Positions 8,763-20,311 are shown, counted from the stretch's first letter. The stretch is 64,000 bases of DNA from an uncultured Flavobacteriaceae bacterium (GCA_947494715.1 CANLWG010000013.1:1-64000), one strand, 5' to 3'. Notes: generated by a model not told the origin, from the letters alone. Numbers and translations are program-made.

Positions 8763-10229
8763 TTAAACCCTAGGCAAGTCTCCTTCCCCTTTTAAAGGCA
8801 ATTCCGAACTTCCCATAAGATAGGCATCCATATGATGTGCCGCTTGTCTCCCTTCGGAAATAGCCCATACAATAAGGGACTGTCCCCTTCTTTGGTCGCC
8901 TGCAACAAAGATTTCTGGTATATTGGTTTGGTAGTTCGTTTCCGGTGCCTTGATGTTGGTTCTTTGATCTGCCTCTAGTCCCAATTGTTCGGCAATGGTC
9001 ATTTCAGACCCGGTAAACCCCAAAGCTAGGAGCACCAATTCACATTTCCATTCTTTTTCCGTTCCTTCTACCTCCTTTAAAATTGGACGTTTACCAGGTT
9101 GCTTGATCCATTCAACTTCCGTGGTGATTAAACCTTTTAAATTACCATCCTTATCGCCAACAAATTCTTTGGTGGAAATACTAAAAAAGCGTTCTGCCCC
9201 TTCTTTGTGGGATGAACTGGTACGTAATCGCATGGGCCAAAATGGCCAAGGTTGATCCTCTGGCCTATCCGTTGTAGCCATGGGCATAATTTCGAAATTG
9301 GATACTGATTTCGCCCCTTGACGAAACGAGGTGCCTATGCAATCCGATCCCGTATCGCCCCCACCAATAACTATCACGTTTTTATCCGTTGCCAAAATCT
9401 CCTTGTCAAACTTTTTAACACCATCTACCCTTCGATTGTTCTGGGGAAGAAAATCCATGGCTTGTACAACCCCCTTTAGGTCAGCACCTTTTATAGGTAA
9501 ATTTCTACGGACCGTTGCACCGCCACAGAGTACGATAGCATCAAAATCCTGTTTCAGTTGGGTTGCTTCAATATCTTTTCCGACGTGGACGCCGCAAAGG
9601 AACTCAATACCTTCCTCTTCCAATACCTTCAATCTTCGGTCTATGATATGTTTTTCCATTTTGAAGTCGGGGATGCCATAACGCAATAGTCCTCCAGGTT
9701 TTTCATCCCGTTCAAATACCGTTACCCAATGTCCGGCCCGGTTCAATTGCTGTGCTGCGGCTAATCCCGCCGGTCCGGAACCAACGACCGCAACCTTTTT
9801 TTCAGTTCTGTTTTTTGGAGGTTTGGCTTCCACCCATCCTTTTTTAAAGGCTGTCTCCACAATGTTTTTTTCTATATTCTCAATAGAAACGGGATCTTCA
9901 TTGATTCCTAAAACACAGGCTTCTTCACAAGGTGCGGGGCACAGTCGACCTGTAAACTCGGGAAAATTGTTGGTGGCATGTAAAATCCCGGCCGCCTTTT
10001 CCCATTTGCCACGGTACACGGCATCATTAAAATCCGGGATTAAATTGCCCAACGGGCATCCACTATGGCAAAAAGGAATACCACAATCCATACAACGAGC
10101 TCCTTGGTCTTTAAGCTCCTTTTCCTTCATTGGAAGGGTAAATTCCTTGAAATTTTTAACACGCTCCTCAACAGGGGCATATTCCTCTACCTTTCTATCG
10201 AATTCCAAAAATCCTGTTATCTTTCCCAT
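8763..10229 (-). CDS. gltD: Glutamate synthase small subunit
   Basis: 488 residues. N-terminal cysteine clusters (CMDCGIPFCHSGCP and CPAPCEEAC) bind the Fe-S centres; then two Rossmann motifs (VAVVGSGPAGLAAA and VIVIGGGDTG) bind FAD and NADPH. The subunit passes electrons from NADPH to GltB. It sits 8 bases downstream of gltB on the same strand and is clearly co-transcribed. Length and motif order are normal for the family. Confidence 0.97.
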   Translation of the reverse strand: MGKITGFLEFDRKVEEYAPVEERVKNFKEFTLPMKEKELKDQGARCMDCGIPFCHSGCPLGNLIPDFNDAVYRGKWEKAAGILHATNNFPEFTGRLCPAPCEEACVLGINEDPVSIENIEKNIVETAFKKGWVEAKPPKNRTEKKVAVVGSGPAGLAAAQQLNRAGHWVTVFERDEKPGGLLRYGIPDFKMEKHIIDRRLKVLEEEGIEFLCGVHVGKDIEATQLKQDFDAIVLCGGATVRRNLPIKGADLKGVVQAMDFLPQNNRRVDGVKKFDKEILATDKNVIVIGGGDTGSDCIGTSFRQGAKSVSNFEIMPMATTDRPEDQPWPFWPMRLRTSSSHKEGAERFFSISTKEFVGDKDGNLKGLITTEVEWIKQPGKRPILKEVEGTEKEWKCELVLLALGFTGSEMTIAEQLGLEADQRTNIKAPETNYQTNIPEIFVAGDQRRGQSLIVWAISEGRQAAHHMDAYLMGSSELPLKGEGDLPRV

Positions 10230-10237
10230 TTCTCGAT

Positions 10238-13200
10238 TTATATTGTTTCCAACTTTTCCTTTTCCAGTCGAATCAAAGCTTGCCTATACTCCTCAGGGAA
10301 CACCTTAACGAATTTGGGAAGACTTTCTTCCCAATCCTCCAAAATACGCTGTGCCAATGGGCTAAGGGTAGCATTGTAATGATTCTCGATGAGTTCTCGA
10401 AGTTGTTTTACATCATTATCCTCGTCTACCTTTAAAAGATTCAGGGTATCCGTATTGCATTTTTGCCTAAATGTCTTTTTCTCGTCAAAGACATAGGCAA
10501 TACCGCCACTCATTCCTGCACCGAAATTCCTTCCAACTTCGCCCAGTATCACTGCCACACCACCGGTCATATACTCACAACCATGATCTCCGATTCCCTC
10601 AACGACGGCTTTGGCACCGGAATTTCTGACACAGAAACGCTCTCCTGCCTTTCCATTTATATAGGCTTCACCTGAAGTTGCCCCATATAGGGTTACATTA
10701 CCGGTAATAACATTTTCTTCAGGTTGTAACGTAGATTTGTACGGAACTTTAATGACCAATTTAGCACCGGACAGACCTTTACCTAAATAGTCATTGGTAT
10801 TTCCATTGACAACCATAGTAAGTCCCTTTGTGGCAAAAGCTCCAAAACTTTGCCCTGCAGACCCTGTAAAATTAAGCTTTAACGTATTTTCCGGAAGTCC
10901 TTCCGCGCCGTATATTTTTGATATTTCATTACTTATGATAGCCCCTACTGCACGATCTGTGTTGTGTATGGGGAAATCCAAGGTCAGTTTTTCTTTTCGA
11001 AACAAGGCCGGGTGTGCCTGTGCAATGATATCAAATTCAATGGACTTGTCCACATCATGTTGTTGTTTCTGGGTGTTGTAGAATTTTGTACCCGCCGGGA
11101 CATCTACTTGGTACAAAATTGGAGTAAGATCAATTCCTGCCGCTTTGTAATGTTCAATGGTCTTTTTTCGATCCAGTTTTTGCACTTGTCCCACCATTTC
11201 ATTTACAGTCCTAAAGCCCAATTGGGCCATGATTTCCCTAAGCTCCTGGGCTACGAAATACATGTAATTGACCACATGCTCCGGTTTGCCTTCAAACTTT
11301 TTACGCAATTCGGGGTTTTGGGTCGCGATACCTACGGGACAGGTATTTAAATGGCAAACACGCATCATAATACAACCGGAAGCTACCAAAGGCGCCGTTG
11401 CAAAACCAAATTCCTCTGCACCTAAAAGACAGGCCACTGCCACATCCCTTCCTGTTTTTAATTGTCCATCGCACTCAAGAACTATCCGGTTCCTAAGGTC
11501 ATTGAGAACCAAAGTCTGTTGTGCCTCGGCGATTCCCAGTTCCCAAGGGAGCCCTGCATGTTTTAAAGAAGTCAAAGGTGAAGCGCCGGTACCGCCATCG
11601 AACCCTGAAATAAGTATTACGTCTGCTTTTGCTTTGGAAACTCCGGCTGCCACCGTACCTACACCTACCTCGGAAACCAATTTTACGTTGACCCGAGCTT
11701 TTCTGTTGGCAGATTTTAAATCGAAGATCAATTGGGACAAATCTTCAATGGAGTAAATATCGTGATGTGGAGGTGGTGAAATTAATCCTACATAGGGGGT
11801 TGAGTTCCGTGTCTTTGCTATGGCTGGATTTACCTTTGGGCCGGGAAGCTGCCCACCTTCACCCGGCTTGGCACCCTGGGCCATTTTAATCTGTATTTCC
11901 TGGGCATTGGTGAGGTAATTGGAAGTTACCCCAAACCTACCCGAAGCTACTTGTTTTATGGCACTGTTACGCCAATCGCCTGTGGCGTTCTTATAAAATC
12001 GTTCGGCATCTTCCCCGCCTTCGCCAGAATTGCTCTTCCCACCGATACGGTTCATGGCTATGGCCAAGTTTTCGTGGGCTTCCTTGCTTATAGATCCGTA
12101 GGACATAGCGCCGGTCTTAAAACGCTTAACGATTTCGGTCCATGGTTCCACTTCCTCTAAAGGAATGGGGTCAAAATTGGAAAACTCAAATAATCCCCGA
12201 ATGGTCATTAGATTTTTTGACTGCTCATTCACCATTTCGGAAAATTCCTTATAGGTATCGGTCTCGTTGTTACGAACGGCCTTTTGAAGCTTGGCAATGG
12301 ACAGTGGATTGAACATATGCTTCTCTCCATCCCTTCTCCAACGATATTCCCCACCAATTTCCAGGTCAAGGGTAGCTGCAACTTCCTGTCTGCCAAATGC
12401 TTTTTTATGTCTTTTTGCAATTTCTTTTTCAATCTCGTACAATCCGATACCCTGTATCCGTGTGGGGGTATTGGGGAAATATTTGTCGACTACCTTGGTA
12501 TTTATGCCTATACATTCAAATAATTGCGAACCTCGGTACGAATTCAAGGTAGAGATACCTATTTTGTTCATCACCTTTAAAATTCCTTTACCGATAGCCT
12601 TGTTATAATTCTCGATGGCCTCTTCGAAAGTGAATTCGGTGATATCATTTTCTTCAATCTGTTCTCCAATAATTTCATTTACCAGGTAAGGGTTTATCGC
12701 ACTCGCCCCAAATCCGAACAAAAGACAAAAGTGATGTACTTCCCTAGGTTCGGCAGATTCAATGATAATGCTGAGTTTTGAACGTTTGCCCAACCGTTGA
12801 AGTCCACTATTTACATAAGAACAGGCCAATAGGGCTGGTATGGGAGCGTGTTCTGCATTTACATTTCTGTCGGACAGGATAATTATATTAGTTCCCTCAT
12901 CGATGGCTTTTGAAGCTTGGTCTAAAATGGATTCCAGCGCATCCTCCAAACCGTTATGTCCCTTTTGGATTTCATAAAGAACTGGTATGGAAACTACCTT
13001 ATAATCTGGGCTGGAATCGTAATTTTTGATTTTGTCCAAATCTTCCTTGGAAATTACCGGATTCTGTATTTTGAGTTTCCTACAATGGAGGTCCATAATA
13101 TCAAAGATATTGTGGTCCATACCTAAGGTGAGGCTGATATCCGTAATCAGCTCTTCCCGAATACCGTCCAAAGGAGGGTTGGTAACCTGTGCGAAAAGTT

Positions 13201-14746
13201 GCTTAAAATAGTTGTAGAGAAGCTGAGGACGTTCCGAAAGCACAGCAATAGGTGTATCCGAGCCCATGGATCCTATGGGTTCCTTGGCATTCTTCCCCAT
13301 GGGAAGAATTATGGTATTGATGTCCTCCAGTGTATAGCCAAAGGCCGATTTTCTCTTTTCCAATGTTGCTTCTCCCAGGAATAAAGGGCAATCATTGTAA
13401 GGGATATCCCGGAGATGTACCAAATTTTTGTCCAACCATTTTTTATAGGGATGTCTTTGTGCAATTTCTTCCTTTATTTCCTCATCATTCACTATTCTTC
13501 CCTCTTCCATGTTTACTAAAAACATTTTACCGGGCTCCAATCTGCCGTGATATTCAATATTCTCTGGGGCAATTTCCAATACCCCAGTTTCCGAGGACAT
13601 AACCACGTACCCATCCTTGGTTACCGAATATCGGGAAGGTCTCAATCCGTTCCTGTCCAAGACCGCACCTATATAGTTTCCATCTGTAAACGGGATGGAC
13701 GCGGGTCCGTCCCAAGGCTCCATAACACAGGAATTGTATTCATAAAAAGCACGTTTGGCCTCGGACATTTCCGAGTTTTTTTCCCATGCCTCGGGAACCA
13801 ACATCATCATAACTTCTGGCAATGACCTGCCCGTCATCAACAAAAGCTCAACAACCATATCCATTGTAGCGGAATCCGATTTTCCAGGAAGGATAATGGG
13901 AATAACATTTTTAATTTCATCATTGAACCAATCGCTTTTCAAAAGTCCCTCTCGAGAACGCATTCTAGAAACATTGCCACGCAACGTATTAATTTCACCA
14001 TTATGACACATATAGCGGAAGGGTTGTGCTAAATCCCAAGTTGGGAAAGTGTTGGTAGAAAACCTTTGGTGCACAAGGGCCAACCTCGTAACCACTTTTG
14101 GATTCATCAGATCCTTGTAGTACAAACTGATATCATTGGGCATCAAAAGCCCTTTAAAAATGATAATTTTGGTCGAAAGGCTAGGTACGTAGAAAAATTT
14201 ACTCTCGGATAGTTTGGATTCAATAATGGTATGTTCGGTAACCTTACGGGCTGTAAAGAGCTTTACGTTAAAATCAAAATAGGTTTGCTCCTTATTTTCC
14301 TTTCCGACGAAAATTTGTTTTACAAAAGGCTCTGTTTCCATGGCAATACGGCCGGGTACGGACTTATTGACCGGAACATCGCGCCAACCCAATAGCTTGA
14401 GTCCTTGTTTTCCAATATTTTCCTCAAGGACTGAAATACAGAAGTTCCGTTGGTTTTCTTTTTGTGGCAAAAAAACGTTACTCACTGCATATTCTCCAGG
14501 TTCGGGAAGATCAAAACTGCAAACATCCTTAAAGAAATCATGGGGAATGTCAATTAGGATACCTGCCCCGTCACCTGTCTTTCCATCGGCACTTACCGCG
14601 CCTCGATGCTCCAACTTATCAAGTATCTCCAGGGCCTTATGAATAATATCATTGGATTTCTTTCCCTTAAGGCTACAGATGAAACCTGCGCCGCAGTTAT
14701 CATGTTCAAATTCCGGTAGGTATAACCCTTGCTTCTTCAATTTCAT
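10238..14746 (-). CDS. gltB: Glutamate synthase large subunit
   Basis: 1502 residues. The N-terminal glutaminase domain begins at the nucleophile Cys18 ([13 protein letters not shown]), which is exposed after removal of the first 17 residues. A central domain, the FMN-binding synthase domain ([28 protein letters not shown]) and the Fe-S cysteine loop ([13 protein letters not shown]) follow, and the C-terminal GXGXG beta-helix domain ends the protein. Makes two glutamates from glutamine and 2-oxoglutarate with electrons from GltD. First gene of gltBD. Confidence 0.97.
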   Translation of the reverse strand: MKLKKQGLYLPEFEHDNCGAGFICSLKGKKSNDIIHKALEILDKLEHRGAVSADGKTGDGAGILIDIPHDFFKDVCSFDLPEPGEYAVSNVFLPQKENQRNFCISVLEENIGKQGLKLLGWRDVPVNKSVPGRIAMETEPFVKQIFVGKENKEQTYFDFNVKLFTARKVTEHTIIESKLSESKFFYVPSLSTKIIIFKGLLMPNDISLYYKDLMNPKVVTRLALVHQRFSTNTFPTWDLAQPFRYMCHNGEINTLRGNVSRMRSREGLLKSDWFNDEIKNVIPIILPGKSDSATMDMVVELLLMTGRSLPEVMMMLVPEAWEKNSEMSEAKRAFYEYNSCVMEPWDGPASIPFTDGNYIGAVLDRNGLRPSRYSVTKDGYVVMSSETGVLEIAPENIEYHGRLEPGKMFLVNMEEGRIVNDEEIKEEIAQRHPYKKWLDKNLVHLRDIPYNDCPLFLGEATLEKRKSAFGYTLEDINTIILPMGKNAKEPIGSMGSDTPIAVLSERPQLLYNYFKQLFAQVTNPPLDGIREELITDISLTLGMDHNIFDIMDLHCRKLKIQNPVISKEDLDKIKNYDSSPDYKVVSIPVLYEIQKGHNGLEDALESILDQASKAIDEGTNIIILSDRNVNAEHAPIPALLACSYVNSGLQRLGKRSKLSIIIESAEPREVHHFCLLFGFGASAINPYLVNEIIGEQIEENDITEFTFEEAIENYNKAIGKGILKVMNKIGISTLNSYRGSQLFECIGINTKVVDKYFPNTPTRIQGIGLYEIEKEIAKRHKKAFGRQEVAATLDLEIGGEYRWRRDGEKHMFNPLSIAKLQKAVRNNETDTYKEFSEMVNEQSKNLMTIRGLFEFSNFDPIPLEEVEPWTEIVKRFKTGAMSYGSISKEAHENLAIAMNRIGGKSNSGEGGEDAERFYKNATGDWRNSAIKQVASGRFGVTSNYLTNAQEIQIKMAQGAKPGEGGQLPGPKVNPAIAKTRNSTPYVGLISPPPHHDIYSIEDLSQLIFDLKSANRKARVNVKLVSEVGVGTVAAGVSKAKADVILISGFDGGTGASPLTSLKHAGLPWELGIAEAQQTLVLNDLRNRIVLECDGQLKTGRDVAVACLLGAEEFGFATAPLVASGCIMMRVCHLNTCPVGIATQNPELRKKFEGKPEHVVNYMYFVAQELREIMAQLGFRTVNEMVGQVQKLDRKKTIEHYKAAGIDLTPILYQVDVPAGTKFYNTQKQQHDVDKSIEFDIIAQAHPALFRKEKLTLDFPIHNTDRAVGAIISNEISKIYGAEGLPENTLKLNFTGSAGQSFGAFATKGLTMVVNGNTNDYLGKGLSGAKLVIKVPYKSTLQPEENVITGNVTLYGATSGEAYINGKAGERFCVRNSGAKAVVEGIGDHGCEYMTGGVAVILGEVGRNFGAGMSGGIAYVFDEKKTFRQKCNTDTLNLLKVDEDNDVKQLRELIENHYNATLSPLAQRILEDWEESLPKFVKVFPEEYRQALIRLEKEKLETI

Positions 14747-15161
14747 CTGATACTATATTATTTGTTTATTAAAGGTCCTAGGCAATTTAATATACCTTTC
14801 AGTTGGTATGATGCTCGAAATGCCGTGTGTCCTAAATTGCAGTATTTCCTCAAAAATAGCATTATTGATGAATTATTTATATCAAATCAAAAAAAAGACA
14901 AAATAAAATTCAACAATTAGAATAAAATGCTAAAAAATACTCAAAAACGAATTTTTGGTCGGTCTAATTTATTAGAATGATAAATTTAAGGAATCCAAAA
15001 AGGCTTTGAAAAGATTTTATGGGGTAAGTCGTCCTATTTTAGAAATTTATAACAAATACCCCCTATGTTTTTAAAGGGGCAACACTTTTAATGCCAGAAT
15101 AAAACAAAACGAACCCCTTATTTATTAAGGTTGGTAAGCTGAGCGCTACTTCATTTGTTGT
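14747..15161. other. Intergenic region upstream of gltB
   Basis: 415 AT-rich bases between the gltB start and the end of the acyl-CoA dehydrogenase gene, both on the - strand. Apart from a candidate gltB -7 element at 14851-14858 and a weak 5-base-pair inverted repeat at 15116-15130 (CCTTA/TAAGG), no coding potential, repeat or RNA structure is evident to me. Confidence 0.6.
14851..14858 (-). promoter_or_regulatory. Candidate gltB -7 promoter element
   Basis: On the - strand the sequence is TATTTTTG, a match to the Bacteroidota consensus TAnnTTTG, about 105 bases upstream of the gltB start. A TTG lies 24 bases further upstream rather than the usual 19, so the match is partial. Confidence 0.35.
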
Positions 15162-16304
15162 TCAATCCTTTAAAATATCCCTTGAGATAACAATTTTTTG
15201 AATTTCGGAGGTGCCCTCATAAATCTGCGTAATCTTTGCATCGCGCATTAATCGCTCTACGTGGTAGTCTTTCACAAAACCATTGCCCCCATGGATTTGA
15301 ACCGCTTCTACCGTGGTTTCCATGGCCACTTGGGAGGCATACAATTTGGCCGTTGCACTGGAAAGGTCATAATTGTTACCTTGATCTTTATCCCATGCCG
15401 ATTTATAGACTAAATGGCGCGCCGCTTCTATTTGTGTATGCATATCGGCCAATTTAAAGGCAATGGCCTGATGATTGGATATCTCCGTTCCAAACGCTTT
15501 ACGTTCCTTGGAATACTTTAGCGCCAATTCATAGGCTCCAGCGGCTATGCCTAATGCCTGTGCAGCGATACCGATTCGGCCTCCGGCAAGGGTTTTCATG
15601 GCAAACTTGAAACCAAAACCATCTTCACCTATTCTATTTTCCTTTGGTACAATAACGTCATTAAAAATAAGGGAATGAGTATCACTTCCCCGAATCCCCA
15701 GTTTATTCTCTTTGGGGCCTATTTCGAAACCTTCCGTTCCCTTTTCTACGATTAGGGCATTGATACCTTTATGCCCTTTTTCCCTATTGGTCTGTGCGAT
15801 TACCAGATAAACTTCCGCGGTATTGCCGTTGGTAATCCAGTTTTTAGTGCCGTTCAACACGTAATGGTCGCCTTTGTCAATAGCTGTAGTCCTTTGTGAA
15901 GTAGCATCACTGCCTGCTTCCGGTTCGGAAAGGCAGAATGCTCCAATAATTTCACCTGTTGCCAGGCGTTTTAAATACTTTTCTTTTTGGGCCTCGCTCC
16001 CAAAGGCTTCCAATCCCCAACATACCAGAGAATTATTTACAGAAACTACAACGGATGCAGAGGCATCCACCTTTGAGAATTCTTCCATGGCAATTGCATA
16101 GGATATGGTATCCAATCCGCTGCCACCATATTTAGGGTCTACCATCATACCCATGAATCCCATTTCCCCCATCTTTTTTATCTGGGGCGTTGGAAATTTT
16201 TGCTCCTCGTCACGTTCTATTACCCCAGGAAGTAGTTCATTCCGGGCAAAATCTCTGGCTGCCTGCCGTATCATCAATTGTTCTTCCGATAAGGTAAAAT
16301 CCAT
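15162..16304 (-). CDS. Acyl-CoA dehydrogenase
   Basis: 380 residues, the normal length for a soluble short/medium-chain acyl-CoA dehydrogenase. FAD-binding signatures are present (GAFCLSEPEAGSDA and the C-terminal QIHGGNGFVKDYHVERLMRD), and the catalytic base is the Glu of IYEGTSE near the C-terminus. Oxidises an acyl-CoA to the enoyl-CoA and passes electrons to ETF. Chain length cannot be told. It stands alone, divergent from the glutamate dehydrogenase gene. Confidence 0.95.
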   Translation of the reverse strand: MDFTLSEEQLMIRQAARDFARNELLPGVIERDEEQKFPTPQIKKMGEMGFMGMMVDPKYGGSGLDTISYAIAMEEFSKVDASASVVVSVNNSLVCWGLEAFGSEAQKEKYLKRLATGEIIGAFCLSEPEAGSDATSQRTTAIDKGDHYVLNGTKNWITNGNTAEVYLVIAQTNREKGHKGINALIVEKGTEGFEIGPKENKLGIRGSDTHSLIFNDVIVPKENRIGEDGFGFKFAMKTLAGGRIGIAAQALGIAAGAYELALKYSKERKAFGTEISNHQAIAFKLADMHTQIEAARHLVYKSAWDKDQGNNYDLSSATAKLYASQVAMETTVEAVQIHGGNGFVKDYHVERLMRDAKITQIYEGTSEIQKIVISRDILKD

Positions 16305-16328
16305 AAAAAGTCACTTATTTTTCTGTCA

Positions 16329-16336
16329 CAAAGATA
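16329..16336 (-). promoter_or_regulatory. Candidate -7 element of the acyl-CoA dehydrogenase gene
   Basis: TATCTTTG on the - strand fits TAnnTTTG and lies about 25 bases upstream of the start codon. No TTG at 19 bases, so it is a one-element match. Confidence 0.4.
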
Positions 16337-16437
16337 AGGTTACGCGACTAAATCAGAGCAGGTTTAGGAGCTATTTTCCGTACGGTTAAATTTATGGTAA
16401 GGAGGGGCAAAAGATGCCAAAAGCGATTCCAAATTTC

Positions 16438-16445
16438 TATATTTG
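16438..16445 (+). promoter_or_regulatory. Candidate -7 element of the glutamate dehydrogenase gene
   Basis: TATATTTG is a perfect match to TAnnTTTG on the + strand and would give a leader of about 130 bases. The -33 TTG is not at the ideal place (ATG is found near it). It also suits an operon running through nhaD. Confidence 0.45.
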
Positions 16446-16583
16446 TTACCTACATCTTTCAATCGGATTTAAGCAAAATGGTATGAGACAACACTAGCTC
16501 CATTCTTAGAGGAACTACGGAATAATGAAAAATGCTACATGTTAAATGTATTCTAAGTCACATACAATTTTAAATCGATTATA

Positions 16584-17816
16584 ATGAAAGAACTACTCCA
16601 AGAATATGAAAATAAACGACCGGAAATCGTTTTTAACTGGAAGGATCCCGAGACAGAGGCCGAGGGCTGGACGGTCATAAACTCACTAAGAGGCGGAGCT
16701 GCCGGAGGAGGAACCCGAATGCGTGAAGGGCTTGATATGAATGAAGTCCTTTCTTTGGCCAAGACCATGGAAGTGAAATTCACAATTTCAGGCCCACCGA
16801 TAGGTGGGGCAAAGTCGGGCATAAATTTCAATCCGAACGATCCAAGAAAAAAAGGGGTGTTGGAGAGGTGGTACCATGCCGTATCCCCTCTACTCAAAAG
16901 TTATTATGGTACAGGTGGAGATCTCAATGTAGATGAAACCCATGAAGTGATTCCGATAACCGAAGATGCCGGGGTTTGGCATCCACAAGAGGGCGTTTTC
17001 AATGGTCATTTTAAACCCACCGAGGCAGATAAGATCAATAGGATAGGACAATTGCGCCTTGGTGTTATTAAACCCCTGGAAAGTGATAGGTATTCTCCCG
17101 ATACTTCGCGAAAATATACGGTAGCGGATATGATAACCGGTTTTGGGGTGGCCGAAGCGGTTCGTCACTATTATGATATTTTTGGAGGTAATGTGATGGG
17201 AAAACGAGCTGTTGTACAGGGCTTTGGCAATGTTGGGGCAGCAGCAGCTTTCTATCTATCCCAAATGGGTGCGAAAATTGTAGGCATATTGGACCGGACA
17301 GGCGGGATAATCAATGAAAAGGGATTTACTTTTGATGATATCAAACATTTTTTTCTGAATAAAAAAGGGAATAACCTAATGGCCCCGGCAAACCAGATGA
17401 TTCCTTTTGATGAGGTAAAGGAAAGCATATGGGAACTGCCCACAGAAATATTCGCCCCTTGCGCCGCTTCTCGATTGATTACTAAAGAGCAGATAGCAAA
17501 AATGATGGATACCGGTCTGGAAGTCATTTCCTGTGGAGCCAATGTTCCTTTTGCGGACAAAGAGATTTTTTTTGGCCCTATAATGGAATATACCGATGGT
17601 AGGGTAAGCCTTATTCCGGACTTTATATCCAATTGTGGTATGGCCCGTGTTTTTGCCTTCTTCATGGAAAAAAGAGTGGGAATGGATGATGAATTGATAT
17701 TTAATGATACTTCCAATACCATTAGAAAGGCAATTTTGAATATCTTTAAGCAGAATCCTTCAAAAATAAATTTGAGCAGAACTGGATTTGAAATTGCATT
17801 GAAACAGCTAGTATAA
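16584..17816 (+). CDS. Glu/Leu/Phe/Val-type amino acid dehydrogenase
   Basis: 410 residues. The N-terminal dimerisation and substrate domain holds GGAAGGGTRM and the lysine loop SGPPIGGAKSGI; the Rossmann domain begins near residue 205 with VVQGFGNVGAAAAFYL. This is the Glu/Leu/Phe/Val dehydrogenase family; the length fits a glutamate dehydrogenase-like enzyme, but the match to standard GDH is not close enough to fix the amino acid. It starts a likely operon with nhaD 16 bases downstream. Confidence 0.87.
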   Translation: MKELLQEYENKRPEIVFNWKDPETEAEGWTVINSLRGGAAGGGTRMREGLDMNEVLSLAKTMEVKFTISGPPIGGAKSGINFNPNDPRKKGVLERWYHAVSPLLKSYYGTGGDLNVDETHEVIPITEDAGVWHPQEGVFNGHFKPTEADKINRIGQLRLGVIKPLESDRYSPDTSRKYTVADMITGFGVAEAVRHYYDIFGGNVMGKRAVVQGFGNVGAAAAFYLSQMGAKIVGILDRTGGIINEKGFTFDDIKHFFLNKKGNNLMAPANQMIPFDEVKESIWELPTEIFAPCAASRLITKEQIAKMMDTGLEVISCGANVPFADKEIFFGPIMEYTDGRVSLIPDFISNCGMARVFAFFMEKRVGMDDELIFNDTSNTIRKAILNIFKQNPSKINLSRTGFEIALKQLV

Positions 17817-17832
17817 CTAAAACCAACCGAGT

Positions 17833-19170
17833 ATGGAGACCATAATTATTATCGTATTTCTTGTAGGCTATCTTGCCATTACCTTAGAACACAACCTTAA
17901 AATTGATAAGTTAATACCGGCCTTGGCCATGATGGCCATATTGTGGGCCGTTATTGCCTTGGCGCACATGCCTGTATTTGAGGTAAATGCCGAGCTCAAG
18001 GAGTTGGAGCCCAGTCATCTGGATGAGATGTTGCTCCATCATCTTGGGAAAACCGCAGAAATACTGGTCTTCCTATTAGGTGCCATGACCATTGTTGAAA
18101 TCATTGATTATTTTGATGGTTTTGCCACGATAAAAGGCTATATAAAGACCAGAAGCAAACGAAAGCTTCTATGGCTCTTTTCCATTTTGGCATTTATCCT
18201 CTCAGCTATAATCGATAACCTTACCGCAACTATTGTATTGGTTACTATCTTACAAAAAGTTATCAAGGATCGGGAGACGCGCCTTTGGTTCGCTGGTTTA
18301 ATTATCATTAATGCTAATGCAGGTGGGGCATGGTCACCAATTGGCGATGTAACTACAACCATGCTGTGGATCGCGGACAAGGTTTCCGCTTCACAATTGG
18401 TGATTCATGTACTTTTACCCTCCATTATATGTATGTTGGTACCCACCCTGATTGCCGGTAGATTCAAGGCCTTTAAAGGGAATATTGAAACGGATATAAA
18501 TCAAATAGAAACCCCAAAATCAAAATTTGGCCCTACAATGTTATATTTAGGATTGGGCTCCATAGTTTTTGTACCTTTCTTTAAGACGATTACCCATTTG
18601 CCTCCTTACGTAGGTATGATGCTTTCCTTGGCAATTGTAGCTACCTTTGCCGAGATTTATAGTAATGCCAAGTTCAGTATCAGTTCGGCCACTGATGAAG
18701 GACACCAGGAAGCCTCCCATCATAGTCCGGTCCATAAGGCACTTTCTAAAATAGAACTGCCCAGTATTCTCTTCTTTTTGGGGATATTGTTGGCCGTGGC
18801 CGCTTTGGAATCCCTAGGTTTGTTATTTCATTATGCCGAAAGTATGAATGAGGCCATACCCAACACCGATATCGTTGTGATGCTTTTAGGTGTGGGATCT
18901 GCGGTAATCGATAATGTACCTTTGGTAGCAGCCAGTATGGGTATGTTCTCCGAAGGACTGGATAATCCACTTTGGCATTTCATAGCTTACTCTGCAGGAA
19001 CTGGGGGTAGTATGTTGATAATTGGCTCTGCGGCAGGGGTTGTCGCCATGGGTATGGAGAAAATAGATTTCTTCTGGTATTTGAAGAAAATCGCATGGTT
19101 GGCACTGGCCGGATTTTTGGCTGGGGCCGTCGTATTTATTTTATTGCGTGATTTTGTACTTCACGGATAA
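17833..19170 (+). CDS. nhaD: NhaD-type sodium:proton antiporter
   Basis: 445 residues, about 12-13 membrane segments, citrate-transporter superfamily fold. Conserved polar stretches inside helices, IIDNLTATIVLV and NANAGGAWSPIGDVTTTMLW, and later VIDNVPLVAASMGMF, are typical of NhaD, which exports Na+ in exchange for protons. This suits a marine cell that uses sodium-coupled uptake. Lies 16 bases after the dehydrogenase gene and 52 bases before exbB. Confidence 0.93.
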   Translation: METIIIIVFLVGYLAITLEHNLKIDKLIPALAMMAILWAVIALAHMPVFEVNAELKELEPSHLDEMLLHHLGKTAEILVFLLGAMTIVEIIDYFDGFATIKGYIKTRSKRKLLWLFSILAFILSAIIDNLTATIVLVTILQKVIKDRETRLWFAGLIIINANAGGAWSPIGDVTTTMLWIADKVSASQLVIHVLLPSIICMLVPTLIAGRFKAFKGNIETDINQIETPKSKFGPTMLYLGLGSIVFVPFFKTITHLPPYVGMMLSLAIVATFAEIYSNAKFSISSATDEGHQEASHHSPVHKALSKIELPSILFFLGILLAVAALESLGLLFHYAESMNEAIPNTDIVVMLLGVGSAVIDNVPLVAASMGMFSEGLDNPLWHFIAYSAGTGGSMLIIGSAAGVVAMGMEKIDFFWYLKKIAWLALAGFLAGAVVFILLRDFVLHG

Positions 19171-19222
19171 TTTTATCGATAAAACGCCGTTATTATGGCA
19201 AATCTAAACACTTAAGGAATTT

Positions 19223-19915
19223 ATGTTATTGTTTCTGAAACTTGCTCAGGATCCAGAAATGGGTGAAGTAGTATCCGAGGAGAAGACGCTTTCGGTCATG
19301 GATCTGATATTAAATGGGGGCACGGGTAGTGTCGTTATCATCTCTGTACTGTTCGTACTTCTGTTTGTAGCATGCTATATTTATTTTGAACGACTGTTCG
19401 CGATAAAGGCGGCATCCAAAATCGACAAAAACTTCATGAACCAGATTCGGGATCATGTAACCAGCGGCAAATTGGAAGCTGCCAAAATTTTATGTGCCCA
19501 AACCGATTCTCCGGTGGCCCGACTTACTGAGAAGGGGGTTTCCCGTATAGGGAAACCGTTGGACGACATAAATACAGCTATCGAAAATGCAGGTACCTTA
19601 GAGGTGTATAAGCTTGAGAAAAACGTAAGTATTTTAGCCACGGTGGCCGGTGCCGCTCCAATGATAGGTTTCTTGGGAACGGTTATTGGTATGATTTTGG
19701 CGTTCCATGAAATGGCCAGTAGTGGTGGCCAAGCCGAAATGGGTTCCTTGGCATCTGGAATTTATACAGCAATGACAACCACGGTTGCAGGGCTTATCGT
19801 AGGGATTATAGCCTATATTGGTTATAATCATTTAGTGAACAGGACGGATAAGGTAGTCCATAAAATGGAAGCCAATGCAGTAGAATTTTTGGATTTGTTG
19901 AACGAACCACTCTAA
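19223..19915 (+). CDS. exbB: ExbB/TolQ/MotA-family proton channel subunit
   Basis: 230 residues with three membrane segments: one near residues 30-52 and two in the C-terminal half (LATVAGAAPMIGFLGTVIGM and TTTVAGLIVGIIAYIGY). The long cytoplasmic loop between the first and second helix is normal for ExbB. With ExbD and TonB it uses the proton gradient to energise outer-membrane receptors such as SusC proteins. Gene order exbB-exbD-tonB is unbroken; the gap to exbD is 9 bases. Confidence 0.92.
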   Translation: MLLFLKLAQDPEMGEVVSEEKTLSVMDLILNGGTGSVVIISVLFVLLFVACYIYFERLFAIKAASKIDKNFMNQIRDHVTSGKLEAAKILCAQTDSPVARLTEKGVSRIGKPLDDINTAIENAGTLEVYKLEKNVSILATVAGAAPMIGFLGTVIGMILAFHEMASSGGQAEMGSLASGIYTAMTTTVAGLIVGIIAYIGYNHLVNRTDKVVHKMEANAVEFLDLLNEPL

Positions 19916-19924
19916 TCAGGGATT

Positions 19925-20311
19925 ATGAAATTGAAAGGAAGAAATAAGGTAAGCCCGGATTTTAGCATGTCCTCTATGACGGATATTGTTTTCCTCTTGC
20001 TTATCTTTTTTATGCTTACCGCCAATTCGCCCAATGCACTGGATTTACTTTTGCCCAAGGCCAAAGGGAAATCGACAAATACACAAAATGTTTCGGTAAG
20101 TATCGACAAAAACTTACAGTATTTTGTGAACAACGAAAGAATTAACGGAGAATATATTGAAATTGAATTAAAAAAGGCACTGGAAGGACAGGAGAAACCG
20201 ACCATTATCCTTAGGGCTGAAGAAAGTGTAGCCATTAGGGAAGCGGTGAACGTTATGGATATTGCGAACCGAAACAATTACAAGGTGATTCTGGCCGTGC
20301 GACCCAATTAA
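19925..20311 (+). CDS. exbD: ExbD/TolR-family biopolymer transport protein
   Basis: 128 residues with one membrane segment (about 18-38, SSMTDIVFLLLIFFMLTANS) that contains the conserved Asp of the proton path, and a periplasmic domain ending in VILAVRPN. Completes the ExbB-ExbD motor. The stop codon shares a base with the following tonB-like start. Confidence 0.92.
   Translation: MKLKGRNKVSPDFSMSSMTDIVFLLLIFFMLTANSPNALDLLLPKAKGKSTNTQNVSVSIDKNLQYFVNNERINGEYIEIELKKALEGQEKPTIILRAEESVAIREAVNVMDIANRNNYKVILAVRPN

Noticed and set aside
10463-14642. Several long frames on the + strand opposite gltB
   Set aside because: They are the antisense shadow of a well-conserved gltB gene and show no family features.
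19171-19184. TTTTATCGATAAAA palindrome behind nhaD
   Set aside because: AT-rich, without a loop or T run, in a short gap between co-directional genes; too weak to call a terminator or operator.
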